Assembly: GCA_964567785.1 (NCBI GenBank)
Contig: CAZMOK010000017.1
Coordinates: 1 to 53,391 of the forward strand
Direction: 5' to 3'
Length of the DNA stretch: 53,391 bases
Origin: CAZMOK01 sp964567785
GTDB lineage: Bacteria > Bacteroidota > Bacteroidia > Bacteroidales > JAGOPY01
Shown: piece after piece, positions 1 to 10,000 of the stretch
Layout of the letters: every line of letters starts with the position of its first letter
Numbering within the stretch: the stretch's first letter is position 1
The notes under the pieces: generated by a model
Database searches by the model: none
What the model was told of the DNA's origin: nothing
Seen by the model: the letters and a program-made list of their open reading frames with translations, nothing else
Translations under genes and position numbers: made by a program

Positions 1-55
1 ATCAGCCATCAGCCATCAGCCATCAGCCATCAGCCATCAGCCATCAGCCATCAGC
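1..55. repeat. 7-bp tandem repeat at the left end
   Basis: Nearly eight perfect copies of the heptamer ATCAGCC begin at the first base, so the true array probably extends beyond the window. It ends 10 bp before the -7 box of the dut operon and so occupies the place where a -33 element would lie. No coding potential is evident. Confidence 0.95.
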
Positions 56-65
56 TAATAAATCT

Positions 66-73
66 TATCTTTG
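66..73 (+). promoter_or_regulatory. Bacteroidota -7 promoter box for the dut operon
   Basis: TATCTTTG matches the Bacteroidota -7 consensus TAnnTTTG and lies 22 bp before the dut start codon. No TTTG -33 element is visible because that region is the heptamer repeat. Placement is by consensus only. Confidence 0.5.
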
Positions 74-95
74 CACACTGAAAATTTGAGCTGCA

Positions 96-530
96 ATGAA
101 GATCAGAATAGTAAATAAATCCAGTCACCCTTTACCTTCATACGGAACGATCGCTTCAGCAGGAATGGATGTCAGGGCCAGCCTGGATGAACCCATCAGG
201 CTCGGATCGCTTGAAAGGGCTCTCGTTCCAACAGGTTTGTATATAGAGCTGCCTGTGGGTTTTGAAGCACAGGTAAGGCCAAGGAGTGGTTTATCGATCA
301 AGAAAGGGATCTCCATTGTCAATGCCCCGGGCACGATTGATGCTGACTACAGGGGTGAGATAAGGGTTATCCTGATAAACCTTTCGAAAGAGGAGTTTGT
401 TATAGAAGATGGCGAACGAATAGCCCAGATGATCATTTCACGCCACGAAAAGGCCGAATGGATAGAGGTGGAGGAGCTTAACGAAACAGAAAGAGGAGCT
501 GGTGGGTTTGGCCACACCGGAACAAAGTAA
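96..530 (+). CDS. dut: dUTP diphosphatase (dUTPase)
   Basis: Trimeric dUTPase that hydrolyses dUTP to dUMP and pyrophosphate, keeping uracil out of DNA and supplying dUMP for thymidylate. At 144 residues it has the usual full length. All five family motifs are visible: I, AGMDVRA (22-28); II, RPRSGLS (61-67); III, NAPGTIDADYRGE (76-88), with expected catalytic Asp82 and uracil-contacting Tyr85; IV, ERIAQMI; and V, RGAGGFGHTG (133-142), the glycine-rich C-terminal arm that closes over the nucleotide. It is the first gene of a co-directional group: the next gene starts 8 bp after its stop. The ATG is the only sensible start, just downstream of a TAnnTTTG box. Cytoplasmic. Confidence 0.97.
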   Translation: MKIRIVNKSSHPLPSYGTIASAGMDVRASLDEPIRLGSLERALVPTGLYIELPVGFEAQVRPRSGLSIKKGISIVNAPGTIDADYRGEIRVILINLSKEEFVIEDGERIAQMIISRHEKAEWIEVEELNETERGAGGFGHTGTK

Positions 531-538
531 TATTTATT

Positions 539-2236
539 ATGAGATCATTAGCAATAAACAAAATACTGCAACTGATATTTCTGGCCGGAATGTTAACAGC
601 CGGCTCTGTGGCAAGTTTATCAGCACAGGACGCTCAGGAGCTCTATTACGATGCAAGTAAGCAGAAAACCCTGGGAAATTATGATAAGGCCATTGAGCTT
701 TTCGATCAATACCTTGAAAAAGTACCGGATGATGCTGCAGCACTGTATGAGCTCGGATCAATATATTTCAAACAGAACAGGCTTGATGAAGCTTTGGAGA
801 AAGTTGGCAAGGCTGTAACGGTCGATCCTTCCAACGAATGGTATAAAACCCTTCTGGTGCAGATCTACCAGGAACAAAAGGATTACAGGTCGGCCGAGAA
901 GATCATAAAGCGAATGATCGAGGACGATCCGGATGATTATGAGCATTACCAGGACCTCGCCCTGAATTACATCTACCAGGGTGAATATAAGGATGCCATA
1001 GAGATTTATGATGATATTGAGCAGCGCATAGGTATAAACGAAAAGATATCCATCCAGAAACAGAAGCTTTACCTCTTACAGGGCAAGGGAAAGGATGCCA
1101 TTGAAGAGATCCGTAAACTGACCGAGGCCTTTCCCGAAGAGGTTAGGTTTCTTGAGATGCTGGCCGAAATGTATGTAACAGAGGAGAAATGGGATGAAGC
1201 GCTCGAAACCTATGAAATGATCCTTGAAGTGGATCCTGATAACCCCTACATCAATATTTCCCTGTCGGATTATTACAGAAAGACAGGCAACAAGGAAAAA
1301 TCATACGAATATCTCAAAGCCGGCTTCTCAAACCCTTCACTGGATATAGATGCCAAAGTGCAGATCCTGCTCGCTTATTACTCGGTCAACGAGATCTACA
1401 ATGATCTTAAGGATGAAGCATTCGAACTCGCAGAAATACTGGTCAACACTCATCCTGAAGACCCGAAGGCCCATTCGATCTATGCTGATCTGCTTTACCA
1501 GGGCGACAGGTTTGAAGAGGCAAGGGAATCGTTCAGGAAAGTGATCTCGCTCGATAGCAGCAAATATCTTGTATGGGAACAATTGCTCTTTGTAGAATCT
1601 GAGCTTGGTGAATTCGAGGCGATGGCCAGGGAAAGTCAAAGGGCAATAGAGCTCTTTCCCCAGCAGCCTTTGATATACCTTTTTTCCGGTGTGGCTAATT
1701 TCCAGTTAAAGAGTTATGAACTGGCCGCAGAACATTTAGAAACAGGGGTGAAATTCGTGGTAGGTAACGACCAGATGAAGGCACAATTCTATTCCTACCT
1801 GGGTGATGCATATAATGAGCTCGGGGATTTCGAGAAATCTGATGTATCATATGACAAATCGCTTGAGCTCAACCCTGATAATTCAATCGTTCTGAACAAT
1901 TACGCCTATTATCTCTCGTTGAGAGATCAAAACCTTGAGAAGGCCGAAGAAATGGCGAGTAAGGCAATTGAACTTGATCCTGAAAATGGCGCCAACCAGG
2001 ACACCTATGGCTGGGTTCTGTACAAGATGGGAAGGTATGAAGAAGCAAAAGAATGGATAGGTAAAGCTGTTGAAAACAGGGACCCAAGTGCTGTTGTACT
2101 GGAGCACTACGGTGACGTACTATACAAGTTGGGAGATAAAAAAGAGGCTGTGAAATATTGGGAAAAAGCTAATAATAAAGGAGAAGGTTCGGAATTCCTT
2201 GATAAGAAAGTACGTGACAAGAAACTTTATGAATAA
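539..2236 (+). CDS. Exported tetratricopeptide-repeat protein
   Basis: A 565-residue protein with a signal peptide (hydrophobic segment about 9-28, likely cleavage after SAQ near residue 30) followed almost entirely by tetratricopeptide repeats. These are 34-residue helix pairs recognisable by patterns such as A-x-x-x-x-x-A-I-E-L-x-P. TPR solenoids are protein-interaction scaffolds, and no catalytic motif is seen. It starts 8 bp after dut and ends 14 bp before a DUF4292 lipoprotein. A dut-TPR-DUF4292-EnvC order recurs in Bacteroidota, which suggests an envelope role, perhaps helping lipoprotein or peptidoglycan machinery assemble. Location is probably periplasmic. The exact function is not known. 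Confidence 0.85.
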   Translation: MRSLAINKILQLIFLAGMLTAGSVASLSAQDAQELYYDASKQKTLGNYDKAIELFDQYLEKVPDDAAALYELGSIYFKQNRLDEALEKVGKAVTVDPSNEWYKTLLVQIYQEQKDYRSAEKIIKRMIEDDPDDYEHYQDLALNYIYQGEYKDAIEIYDDIEQRIGINEKISIQKQKLYLLQGKGKDAIEEIRKLTEAFPEEVRFLEMLAEMYVTEEKWDEALETYEMILEVDPDNPYINISLSDYYRKTGNKEKSYEYLKAGFSNPSLDIDAKVQILLAYYSVNEIYNDLKDEAFELAEILVNTHPEDPKAHSIYADLLYQGDRFEEARESFRKVISLDSSKYLVWEQLLFVESELGEFEAMARESQRAIELFPQQPLIYLFSGVANFQLKSYELAAEHLETGVKFVVGNDQMKAQFYSYLGDAYNELGDFEKSDVSYDKSLELNPDNSIVLNNYAYYLSLRDQNLEKAEEMASKAIELDPENGANQDTYGWVLYKMGRYEEAKEWIGKAVENRDPSAVVLEHYGDVLYKLGDKKEAVKYWEKANNKGEGSEFLDKKVRDKKLYE

Positions 2237-2250
2237 GGTTCTTTCGGTAT

Positions 2251-3108
2251 ATGCAGCCTCTCAAAGAACGGATCGCTGAGGTGATAAAGAAATTTTCATT
2301 TAACATATCATTCCTGGTTTTTATTGGCCTTACCATAATGGTTGCAGGTTGCAAGACCAAGCGAAGTATTATTAAAGAGCCGATCAAGACGTATGGGGAG
2401 GAGTATCTCCTTGAGAAGCTGGCCGAGAATGAGCTCAGATTTGACTGGCTGAAGGCAAAAATGAGGATCAGCTATACTGAAGACCGGATAACATCAGATT
2501 TCAAGGGCCAGCTCAGGATGAGAAAAGACAGTGTTATCTGGATCACTTTTTCGCCTGCCCTGGGCATTGAAGCCGCCAGGCTGATGATAACGCAGGATTC
2601 CATTAAATATATGAACCGGATCGATAAAGTCTATTTCAAGGGGGATTATGATTTTGTGAACCGTTACCTCCAGACCGACATTGACTTTGACATGCTTCAG
2701 TCCATCATAATCGGGAACGACTTCCAGTTCTACGAAAAAACAACCTTCAGGGCCTCATACGATAAACCGGAGTACAGACTTTCAACCACCTCGAGAAGAA
2801 AACTGAAAAGGTTTGTTGAGGATGTGGTGGATGAAAAGCCCGTACTGATCCAGAACATATGGCTTCATCCTGAGACGTTCAAGATCAGGAAGATAGACAT
2901 CAAAGAATACGGCAAGGAGCATAAAAAGCTCGAAGCTACTTATAATGATTTTACCCCTTTGGAAGGAATGCTGTTCCCAACCCGGCTGATCTTTGAAGTT
3001 ACTGCAGATGCCAACATCAGCATAGATGTCAACTTTTCCAGGACAGAGCTCAATGAGCCGAAAAGCTTCCCTTTCACAATCCCTTCGAAGTATGAGAGGA
3101 TACGATAA
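2251..3108 (+). CDS. DUF4292-family outer-membrane lipoprotein
   Basis: A 285-residue lipoprotein precursor: a long N-region, a hydrophobic segment (about 18-33) and a lipobox VAGC with Cys34 as the expected acylated residue. The mature part (LRFDWLKAKMRISY, GQLRMRKDSVIWITFSP) fits the DUF4292 family, whose members resemble the LolA/LolB lipoprotein-carrier fold. A role in handling lipoproteins at the outer membrane is therefore plausible but inferred. No other in-frame ATG precedes the lipobox, which supports this start. Gaps of 14 bp upstream and 23 bp downstream place it in the dut operon. Confidence 0.8.
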   Translation: MQPLKERIAEVIKKFSFNISFLVFIGLTIMVAGCKTKRSIIKEPIKTYGEEYLLEKLAENELRFDWLKAKMRISYTEDRITSDFKGQLRMRKDSVIWITFSPALGIEAARLMITQDSIKYMNRIDKVYFKGDYDFVNRYLQTDIDFDMLQSIIIGNDFQFYEKTTFRASYDKPEYRLSTTSRRKLKRFVEDVVDEKPVLIQNIWLHPETFKIRKIDIKEYGKEHKKLEATYNDFTPLEGMLFPTRLIFEVTADANISIDVNFSRTELNEPKSFPFTIPSKYERIR

Positions 3109-3131
3109 ATGAATTTTCATAAATTCGGAGC

Positions 3132-4340
3132 GTGAAAAGACTGCACCCCATCATATTGACCCTTTTATTCTGCCTGTCCTTTACTGCTCTCTATCCTCAG
3201 ACGAAGGAAGACCTTGAGGCTGACAAGAAAAGAGTGGAGGAGGAGATCAGGTATACGAACAAGCTGCTGCAAGCTACGCGCAAGAGCAGGGAAGCATCAC
3301 TCAATGAGCTTGCCATCCTTAAGAACAAGGTGAGTAAAAGAGAGGAGCTTATAGCGGCAATGAACAGGGAGATCTATTTCATCGATCTACAGGTTGGTAA
3401 GAACGGTGATTCTATCAGGATACTGCAGGAGGAGCTTGATGAGCTTAAGGAGGAGTATGCCAAGATGATCTACTTTGCCTACAAGAACAGGAACCTGTAT
3501 AACAGGATCATGTTTATTTTTGCTTCAGAGGATTTTAACCAGGCTTACCAGCGCCTGAAGTATTTCCAGTATTACAATGCCTTTCGTGAAAAACAGGCTG
3601 AGATGATCAGGGAAACACGTGAGGAAGTTGAACAAAAAAGTGAGGAACTGAGAGCCCTGAAGAAAGAAAAAGAGGAGCTACTGACCTCACTTGAGCGGGA
3701 ACGGGAACAACTCGTTTCAGAGCGGCAGGAAAAGAACAATACTGTGGGCCAGCTTAGCAGGAAGGAAAAAGAACTTCAACAAACACTTCAGGAAAAGGAG
3801 GAGGCGGCACAACGGCTCCAGGCTGCCATTGAAAAGATAATAGCTGAAGAGTTACGGAAGGCGGAAGAAATGAACCGGGAGAAGGGAACATTCAGCCTCA
3901 CTGCCGAAGAGATGGCCCTATCAGACAATTTTGAAAGCAATAAAGGAAAACTTCCCTGGCCACTTGAAAGGGGCATTGTTTCGAGCACATTCGGCGAGCA
4001 TGCCCATCCTGTAGTCAAACGTGTTAAGATCAAGAACAACGGGATAAATATTATTACTGACGAAGGCAACGAAGCCAGGGCTATATTCGGTGGTACAGTA
4101 ACAAGGGTCCTTTCAGTGCCCAACTACAACAATGTTGTGATCATCCGCCACGGGGAATATCTCACAGTATATTCAAATCTTGATGATGTATATGTGAGGC
4201 AGGGTGAAAATGTGGAAACCTTACAACCCCTGGGAAAAGTATTTACCAATCCTGATGAATCAAAAACCGAGCTCCATTTCCAGGTATGGAAGTCGAAAAC
4301 ACTGATGAACCCTGCCGATTGGCTGACCAAAAAACCTTAG
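3132..4340 (+). CDS. EnvC-like murein hydrolase activator (degenerate LytM/M23 domain)
   Basis: A 402-residue exported protein: signal peptide (1-23), a long charged coiled coil (about 25-250) and a C-terminal LytM/M23 domain (about 275-395). This is the layout of E. coli EnvC, a periplasmic factor that activates cell-wall amidases. The zinc ligands expected of an active M23 endopeptidase are mostly lost: the H-x-G-x-D site reads N302-N-G-I-N306, the H of the Y-x-H-L site is Asn349, and the first H of H-x-H is Glu380; only His382 remains. It therefore probably activates other hydrolases and does not itself cut peptidoglycan. The start is GTG, 23 bp after the DUF4292 stop. The gene ends 17 bp from the convergent S8 protease gene, leaving no room for a terminator. 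Confidence 0.88.
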   Translation: MKRLHPIILTLLFCLSFTALYPQTKEDLEADKKRVEEEIRYTNKLLQATRKSREASLNELAILKNKVSKREELIAAMNREIYFIDLQVGKNGDSIRILQEELDELKEEYAKMIYFAYKNRNLYNRIMFIFASEDFNQAYQRLKYFQYYNAFREKQAEMIRETREEVEQKSEELRALKKEKEELLTSLEREREQLVSERQEKNNTVGQLSRKEKELQQTLQEKEEAAQRLQAAIEKIIAEELRKAEEMNREKGTFSLTAEEMALSDNFESNKGKLPWPLERGIVSSTFGEHAHPVVKRVKIKNNGINIITDEGNEARAIFGGTVTRVLSVPNYNNVVIIRHGEYLTVYSNLDDVYVRQGENVETLQPLGKVFTNPDESKTELHFQVWKSKTLMNPADWLTKKP

Positions 4341-4357
4341 TTGTCCGATCCCTGGAT

Positions 4358-6949
4358 TTAGTTATTGCCGGTATAGATTACTTTTTGAGAAACTCTAAAA
4401 TCTTTACCCTCAATCATGATGAGATAGATACCTTTTGCCTGGCCGGCCGTTGGAGCCCATTCCAGTGTAACAATACCCGGTTGGTAAACACCACCGGCAA
4501 GCATCGATATTTTCTCTCCTGAAAGGGTGAGGACTGAAGCTTCAAGGTGTTTTCCTTCCTCAAGGCTGAAGGTTATTACAGCCTTTTCTGAAACGGGGTT
4601 TGGCATAACAGACAGGTTTTTCACTATGCTGTTTTCACCAACACCTGTGTACACCACATCCAGCTTCACGGGTATCCGTTGTTCTTCCTCCTCACCATAG
4701 GTAATGATGAGATTGTTCTCATAGATACCTTCGATCAGTGCAAGCGAGTTGAACTCAAAATCAACGGAAATGGAACCATTGGGGACAATGGTGCCTTCTT
4801 CAGGTGTGTAGCTCATCCACAACTCAAGTATCTCCATGGCTATGCTGAAAGGAACAGGATCGGAAGTATTGTTTTTCAGATTGAACATAACGTTCAACTG
4901 GTCGTTGGGCACAAGTTCGGCCATCAGACTGTCGACCGAAACAGAAATTGCCGGGATATAGATCTCTGTTTCAATTGGAATCTCAACAATACCCAGGTCA
5001 TCATATTCAAGTTCCAGAGTATTGGGGTAGATGCCCGGTGAAATTCCTTTTGTATCATAATCAAGCTGGATAGTTTTTGTTGCGCCCGGTTCCACTGTGC
5101 CATTAATTGGCGACCATGAGATCCATGTGGCTGGATTGGTGAGGGCAGCTTCAAAATAGACTGTTTCCTGTGTAATATTCGAAAAGGTAAATTCCACCTG
5201 TTCAGTAAGACCTGTAAGAATAACGGTATTGATGCTGTCGGCACCTGCCAGCAGAGGGGCCAAAACGTTCATGCCTATGTCTACGTAACTGGTCTGTCCG
5301 TTGCTGTTGATGACGATCCTGTTTGAATATTGCCCATCGGCTATACCATCAGTATTGAAATCCACATAGACCAGTACGGAGGAATTGGCTGGAATAGTGC
5401 CTGAAGCCGGATCAATGCTGATCCACGAACCGGGGTTTTCAACACTTGCAGTGAATTCAAGGTCTGTTTCCCCTGTATTGACCAGGTTAAAATCAGTTTG
5501 GTAATCATTCCCGGGAAACATCTCAATGTTGATGGCTGACGGGTTTGCCTGTATGCCTGGCTGCACAAGTGAATATATGGAATTGTATATGTTCAGCCTT
5601 CCTCCGGTTACGGTTATGTCCTGCAGTGAAGGTATCGAATCCGTCCCTTCCAGGATATAATCTTTTATAAGCAGTGCATAGTATGAAGGGTCTTCGTGAT
5701 AGGCTTCCATAAAAGCCGAATCAGCCGCCGCATACATCAGGGCAACTGCACCTGCCACGTGGGGGGAGGCCATGGATGTCCCGGTCTTATAGCCGTAGCT
5801 GTCGTTCTGCCGTGTTGAGTAAATGGATGTTCCGGGGGCTCCAAGGTCAATTGTCGTAAGACCGTATGCAGCGCCGGGATTCTTTTCGTCATTGTGGGTT
5901 GTGTTGGTAACCGAGATCATATAGGGACTTTCAAAAGCGGTGGGCACATCGCCAACTTCATCAATGTTCCAGGTGGCATTCGCTGTGGCGCCGGCGCTAA
6001 GCACCCCGATCATACCCAGTGAATCGTACATGGCGCCCCATATCGGGTAATCCTCAGGTTGTCCCTGGTTTACACCGAACGAAGCATTGGTGCTTACGAT
6101 GAAGGCACCTTGCTCCCCGTTAGTTTCATTGTACCTTGAGCGCATTTCATATACGTATGAATAGGCTTCCACCACAATCGATTCGGTTGTTGAAGAGCCT
6201 ACAACGGGCATAACTTTGGTATTCCAGTTAACACCAGCAATCCCCATGTCGTTGTTCCCTTTGGCTGCTGCAATTCCAGATACATGTGTACCGTGGTCGC
6301 GCATAATGAGGTTCCCTGATTGTGTCCAGGCGTTCCACCCGTGATAGTCGTCAACATAACCGTTGGTATCATCATCAATACCGTTCCCGGGAATTTCCCT
6401 CCAGTTCTTCCAGTACTCAATATCACCGTGATCGAGATCGAAACCGTCATCAACAATGGCAATAATGATCGTATCTCCCTGGGCAGTCAGACCGCCTGTT
6501 GTGATATCCCATGCCTCGGGGGCGTCTATGTCAGCGTCTACCTGTCCCCCGGTCTGGCCGGTGTTATGCAGTGCCCACTGGTCGTTGAAATACTGGTCAA
6601 CGGGAAAAGTTTCCCTTAATTCGATAAAATGGTTGTGTTGTGCCTCCCTGATAAAGGGATGAGCCCTTAAAGACTTTGGTGCACTTGCGGATGAGAATTT
6701 TCCGGGATCGAATTTCATCAGCCAGATATTCATCCTGGGCGATAATTGCCTTACGGGCTCGAGGCGGGCATGAGAAAAATCGTTGAGCACCGAAGAAAAC
6801 ATTGCCTCCCTTTCCTCCCCCTTCTGAGGTTCCATCATTATGATCACTTCCCCTTCGGCATAGCTGCCATCAGCTTTATCCGGGGCTTTCTGGGAGATAA
6901 TAACCGGCAGAAAAAGCACAAGCACAAACAGTAAACGGTATCTTTTCAT
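4358..6949 (-). CDS. T9SS-exported subtilisin-like serine protease (S8)
   Basis: An 863-residue secreted protease. Signal peptide 1-19; a propeptide-like region to about 110; the S8 catalytic domain about 120-460 with Asp167 (AIVDDGF), His219 (RDHGTHVSG) and Ser392 (GTSMASPHVAG); three tandem BACON/ASH-like beta-sandwich repeats (about 465-775, each with a W-I/M-S-x-x-P-x-x-G-T pattern); and a C-terminal T9SS type A sorting domain (about 779-863, SVMPNPVSEK). The usual oxyanion-hole segment S/A-A-G-N reads SAGATAN, so the Asn is either displaced or supplied from the following residues. It is the promoter-distal end of the - strand array of exported proteins. Expected to be displayed on or released from the cell surface. 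Confidence 0.93.
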   Translation of the reverse strand: MKRYRLLFVLVLFLPVIISQKAPDKADGSYAEGEVIIMMEPQKGEEREAMFSSVLNDFSHARLEPVRQLSPRMNIWLMKFDPGKFSSASAPKSLRAHPFIREAQHNHFIELRETFPVDQYFNDQWALHNTGQTGGQVDADIDAPEAWDITTGGLTAQGDTIIIAIVDDGFDLDHGDIEYWKNWREIPGNGIDDDTNGYVDDYHGWNAWTQSGNLIMRDHGTHVSGIAAAKGNNDMGIAGVNWNTKVMPVVGSSTTESIVVEAYSYVYEMRSRYNETNGEQGAFIVSTNASFGVNQGQPEDYPIWGAMYDSLGMIGVLSAGATANATWNIDEVGDVPTAFESPYMISVTNTTHNDEKNPGAAYGLTTIDLGAPGTSIYSTRQNDSYGYKTGTSMASPHVAGAVALMYAAADSAFMEAYHEDPSYYALLIKDYILEGTDSIPSLQDITVTGGRLNIYNSIYSLVQPGIQANPSAINIEMFPGNDYQTDFNLVNTGETDLEFTASVENPGSWISIDPASGTIPANSSVLVYVDFNTDGIADGQYSNRIVINSNGQTSYVDIGMNVLAPLLAGADSINTVILTGLTEQVEFTFSNITQETVYFEAALTNPATWISWSPINGTVEPGATKTIQLDYDTKGISPGIYPNTLELEYDDLGIVEIPIETEIYIPAISVSVDSLMAELVPNDQLNVMFNLKNNTSDPVPFSIAMEILELWMSYTPEEGTIVPNGSISVDFEFNSLALIEGIYENNLIITYGEEEEQRIPVKLDVVYTGVGENSIVKNLSVMPNPVSEKAVITFSLEEGKHLEASVLTLSGEKISMLAGGVYQPGIVTLEWAPTAGQAKGIYLIMIEGKDFRVSQKVIYTGNN

Positions 6950-7001
6950 TAAAACTTTATTTAGAATGTGTAAAGATAAAAAAATGATCAGTTGGCAGGC
7001 T

Positions 7002-10000
7002 TCATAATTTAATGATTTTGCCGTTAAACACTTCCCGGTTGACCTTCACCCTGTAAAAATAAATCCCGGGAGTAAGGTTACCGGTTAAACCCGGTATTTT
7101 ATTCAATGATATGATATTATCACCTTTATGCAGATTTGATTCTGTAAAAGAACCAATTAATCTTCCTGTAATATTGTAGACAGAGATGGTTACATTCATG
7201 GAATTTTGAGCCGGAATTTTAAGGTAGCACTCATTGCTGAAAGGATTGGGATAAGCGAGAACAGCTCTTTCCTTCAAATTCTCTCCTTTGTTTTCTATTC
7301 CGGTCACATATTCAGCTACTTCAAAGAAATCGAGGATCCTTTTTATCATTTCTTCCTTTGCACCAATGGGTTCAAGAGGGATCAGTGTCCCCAGGTCGGT
7401 AACGCTGCCAATTGTCTTGTAACCGGACGTTTTTAAGGCAATGGCACATGATTTACCTTCCCTGGTGTTTTCGATGACTGAAAAGGCTTCGGTCGTGCTG
7501 TCGGGCTCCAACCAATAGAAGTTTAAGGGATGTACCGATTCACTTACTAAAGAAAGGCCTTCCATGAAAGTGCTGCCAGCTCCGCGCAATGTGTCGAATA
7601 CGGTTAAAGATCCTTCAGGGATAATTCCAAACCGGTTATGAACAGGGGTTTGCAGGTCGTCAAGCCACGTTTCCCTTCCTTCCATATAGATGCTTCCGCC
7701 ATTGTCGAGGTATTCTGCCAGCTCGGCTCCCTGTGCCCATGTAAGTTCGTGCTTGGAATAAAAGACACCGAGTGAAATAAAAAGGCACTGGTAGTCTGAA
7801 ATATCAGGGGGTAATTTCTGCCAGTATTCTGCAATTATATCCATTTCCCTGATCGTTTCGAAAAGCCGGGGCGCTGAATGGCTGTTAGGGTCAAGGTCAA
7901 TTACGGCTACCGGAACATGGCCAATGTTTATTTCTATGGAATCTTCGAAAGTATTTGTGCTTTCTCCCAGCATCAAACATCTCAGAGAAGTTTTATGACC
8001 TAGGGGCAAATACTGGCCTGCTGAAATACTGAATGTTTTTTTTGAGGTCTCGCCCCTTCGGATGGTGCCGTATTCCTGGGGAACGGTGTTATTGATCACT
8101 ATGGCCGGATGGCCGGATATCAGCTCAGCAGTTACCTCGTTTACACCGGAATGTCCTGTATTCCTGATACTGAGGACCAGATCAGCGGTTTGGCCGGGTT
8201 CGATAAGGTTATCGTGATCGATAATCTCAAAATTCTCTACAGTCAGGACAGGCGAAAAGGCCTCATATACCAGTTCTTTTTTCCACAGTTGCCCCTCTGA
8301 ATTAAGGGAAACCTCAAAATAAAGTTTTTCCCTGTCAGGGATGTCTGTGTTCACATCAAAGGAAAAAGCTTTGCTTATGACCTTTTCCTGTCCGGGTGCC
8401 AGGTCTCCGATAAATTCAGAGTTATCGGTTATTGTAATATGCGGATTTGAAGAGGTCATATCTATGTTCAGGCCTTTGATTGCTGTTTCCCGGTTGTTTT
8501 TGACCGAAAAGTCAATCTCCACAGCCTCACCGTATTCGATCCTGTCGTCGTCACCGGCGATGGGCATAAAATGAGCTACCAGCCCATTAGAGAAAGAAAA
8601 GGTTTTGGTCCCTGCCACATTTCGCCTGTCGGTTGCGGTCACGGTTATGTCGTATATTTTCCCGGAATTTTCAGGAACACCCTGAAGGATCCCTGAATCA
8701 TCAATGTATATACCATCAGGAAAGTTCTGTGGTATGAATTCTGCGAGGTGGTTTTTAAGGACAATGTTATTAGACCCAAAAGGTGTAAACGTGTACGAAT
8801 GATTATTTCCTGCTGATATTCCTGAAGCCCTGTGAAGGAAACCCAGTTCATCAAAATCTGAGTAATTGAATTTTATCCTGCCATCCTTAAATAGTGTTGC
8901 TGCGAATTCATAAGTACCTGCAAGATCTTTTTCATCAATCCTGACCTTCCATCTGAAAGAAACACTGCCGGTATTCTCAGAATACCATACTTCATCGGGC
9001 ATAAAGGCTTTGCTTACCATAGGGGTGATCATTTCCCTTATCTTCAGCATCAGATTATGGTCTTCAAGATAGGGCCACGGCAATTTGTTTTTTTCGAATT
9101 GCAGGAATCCTTTTGCGTTTACATAAATGCTGTCGTATTTTTTTCCGTAGAAGGGGAAAGCAAATGGCAGTTCCAGCGTAATAGTGCTGTCGTTACTGGG
9201 GCCGGGTAATAAAAGTTGTTCATTTATCAGGGGAAAATTTTCAGAACCTGTAAGAACAAGATATGTTTTTTCCAGAAGCCATTTATAGGGTGGGGTCCCT
9301 CCTGTTGCGGAAATGGGAGCAGCATATGCTTCGCCTTCGGTGAAAGGGGGAAGTTCGTTTGTTGATATTTCAACTTTTTCCGCTTCAACAGAATGGACCA
9401 ATGAAGCAACCGTAAGGCTGTTATTTTCAAGCCCGGCAGGAAGGTTGCCAAAGGGGATCTCATTTGCGCTTCCACTTGAATAGTCTATCAAAGAGCATGA
9501 AACAATGGATCCGAATCCGTTATGTTCAGGATCATTTTCATCTACCAGTAGAAAGAATTTTACCGGTTCATCCGAAAGAATGTGCTTCTGCAGCGGTGTA
9601 ATATCAAGGCCAAACTCGATCGTCTTATAGTGCTCAGCCGTGTCGTATCCCTGCATGTAATGATGGCCGCCCTGGTAGTTGAATATCGGGAAGGAGAGGA
9701 TCTCGGAAGGCATAGCATCTGTCGTGTCGCTTGATATACCTGCCCTGACCCTTATTGCCTGCCTGCTGTCGTGTTCAAGCTGAATTTTCAGGGTTAGTTC
9801 AGGTTCATAATCGCTTATGGCATCCACAATATGAACTGCATTGTTCCATATCCCACCTGCCTCCTGGTCTTCTGCAAGCACTTTATACATCATATAACAG
9901 TATCCGCTGTCGAGCTGGTTCACCCCGTGGCTGTTAACGATCTTGACTGCCCCTATTTCCCAGTCTTTCGGATCGATCACTCCGTCGTCATTTATATCGA

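Noticed and set aside
1..55. Possible CRISPR array
   Set aside because: Units are 7 bp and contiguous with no spacers.
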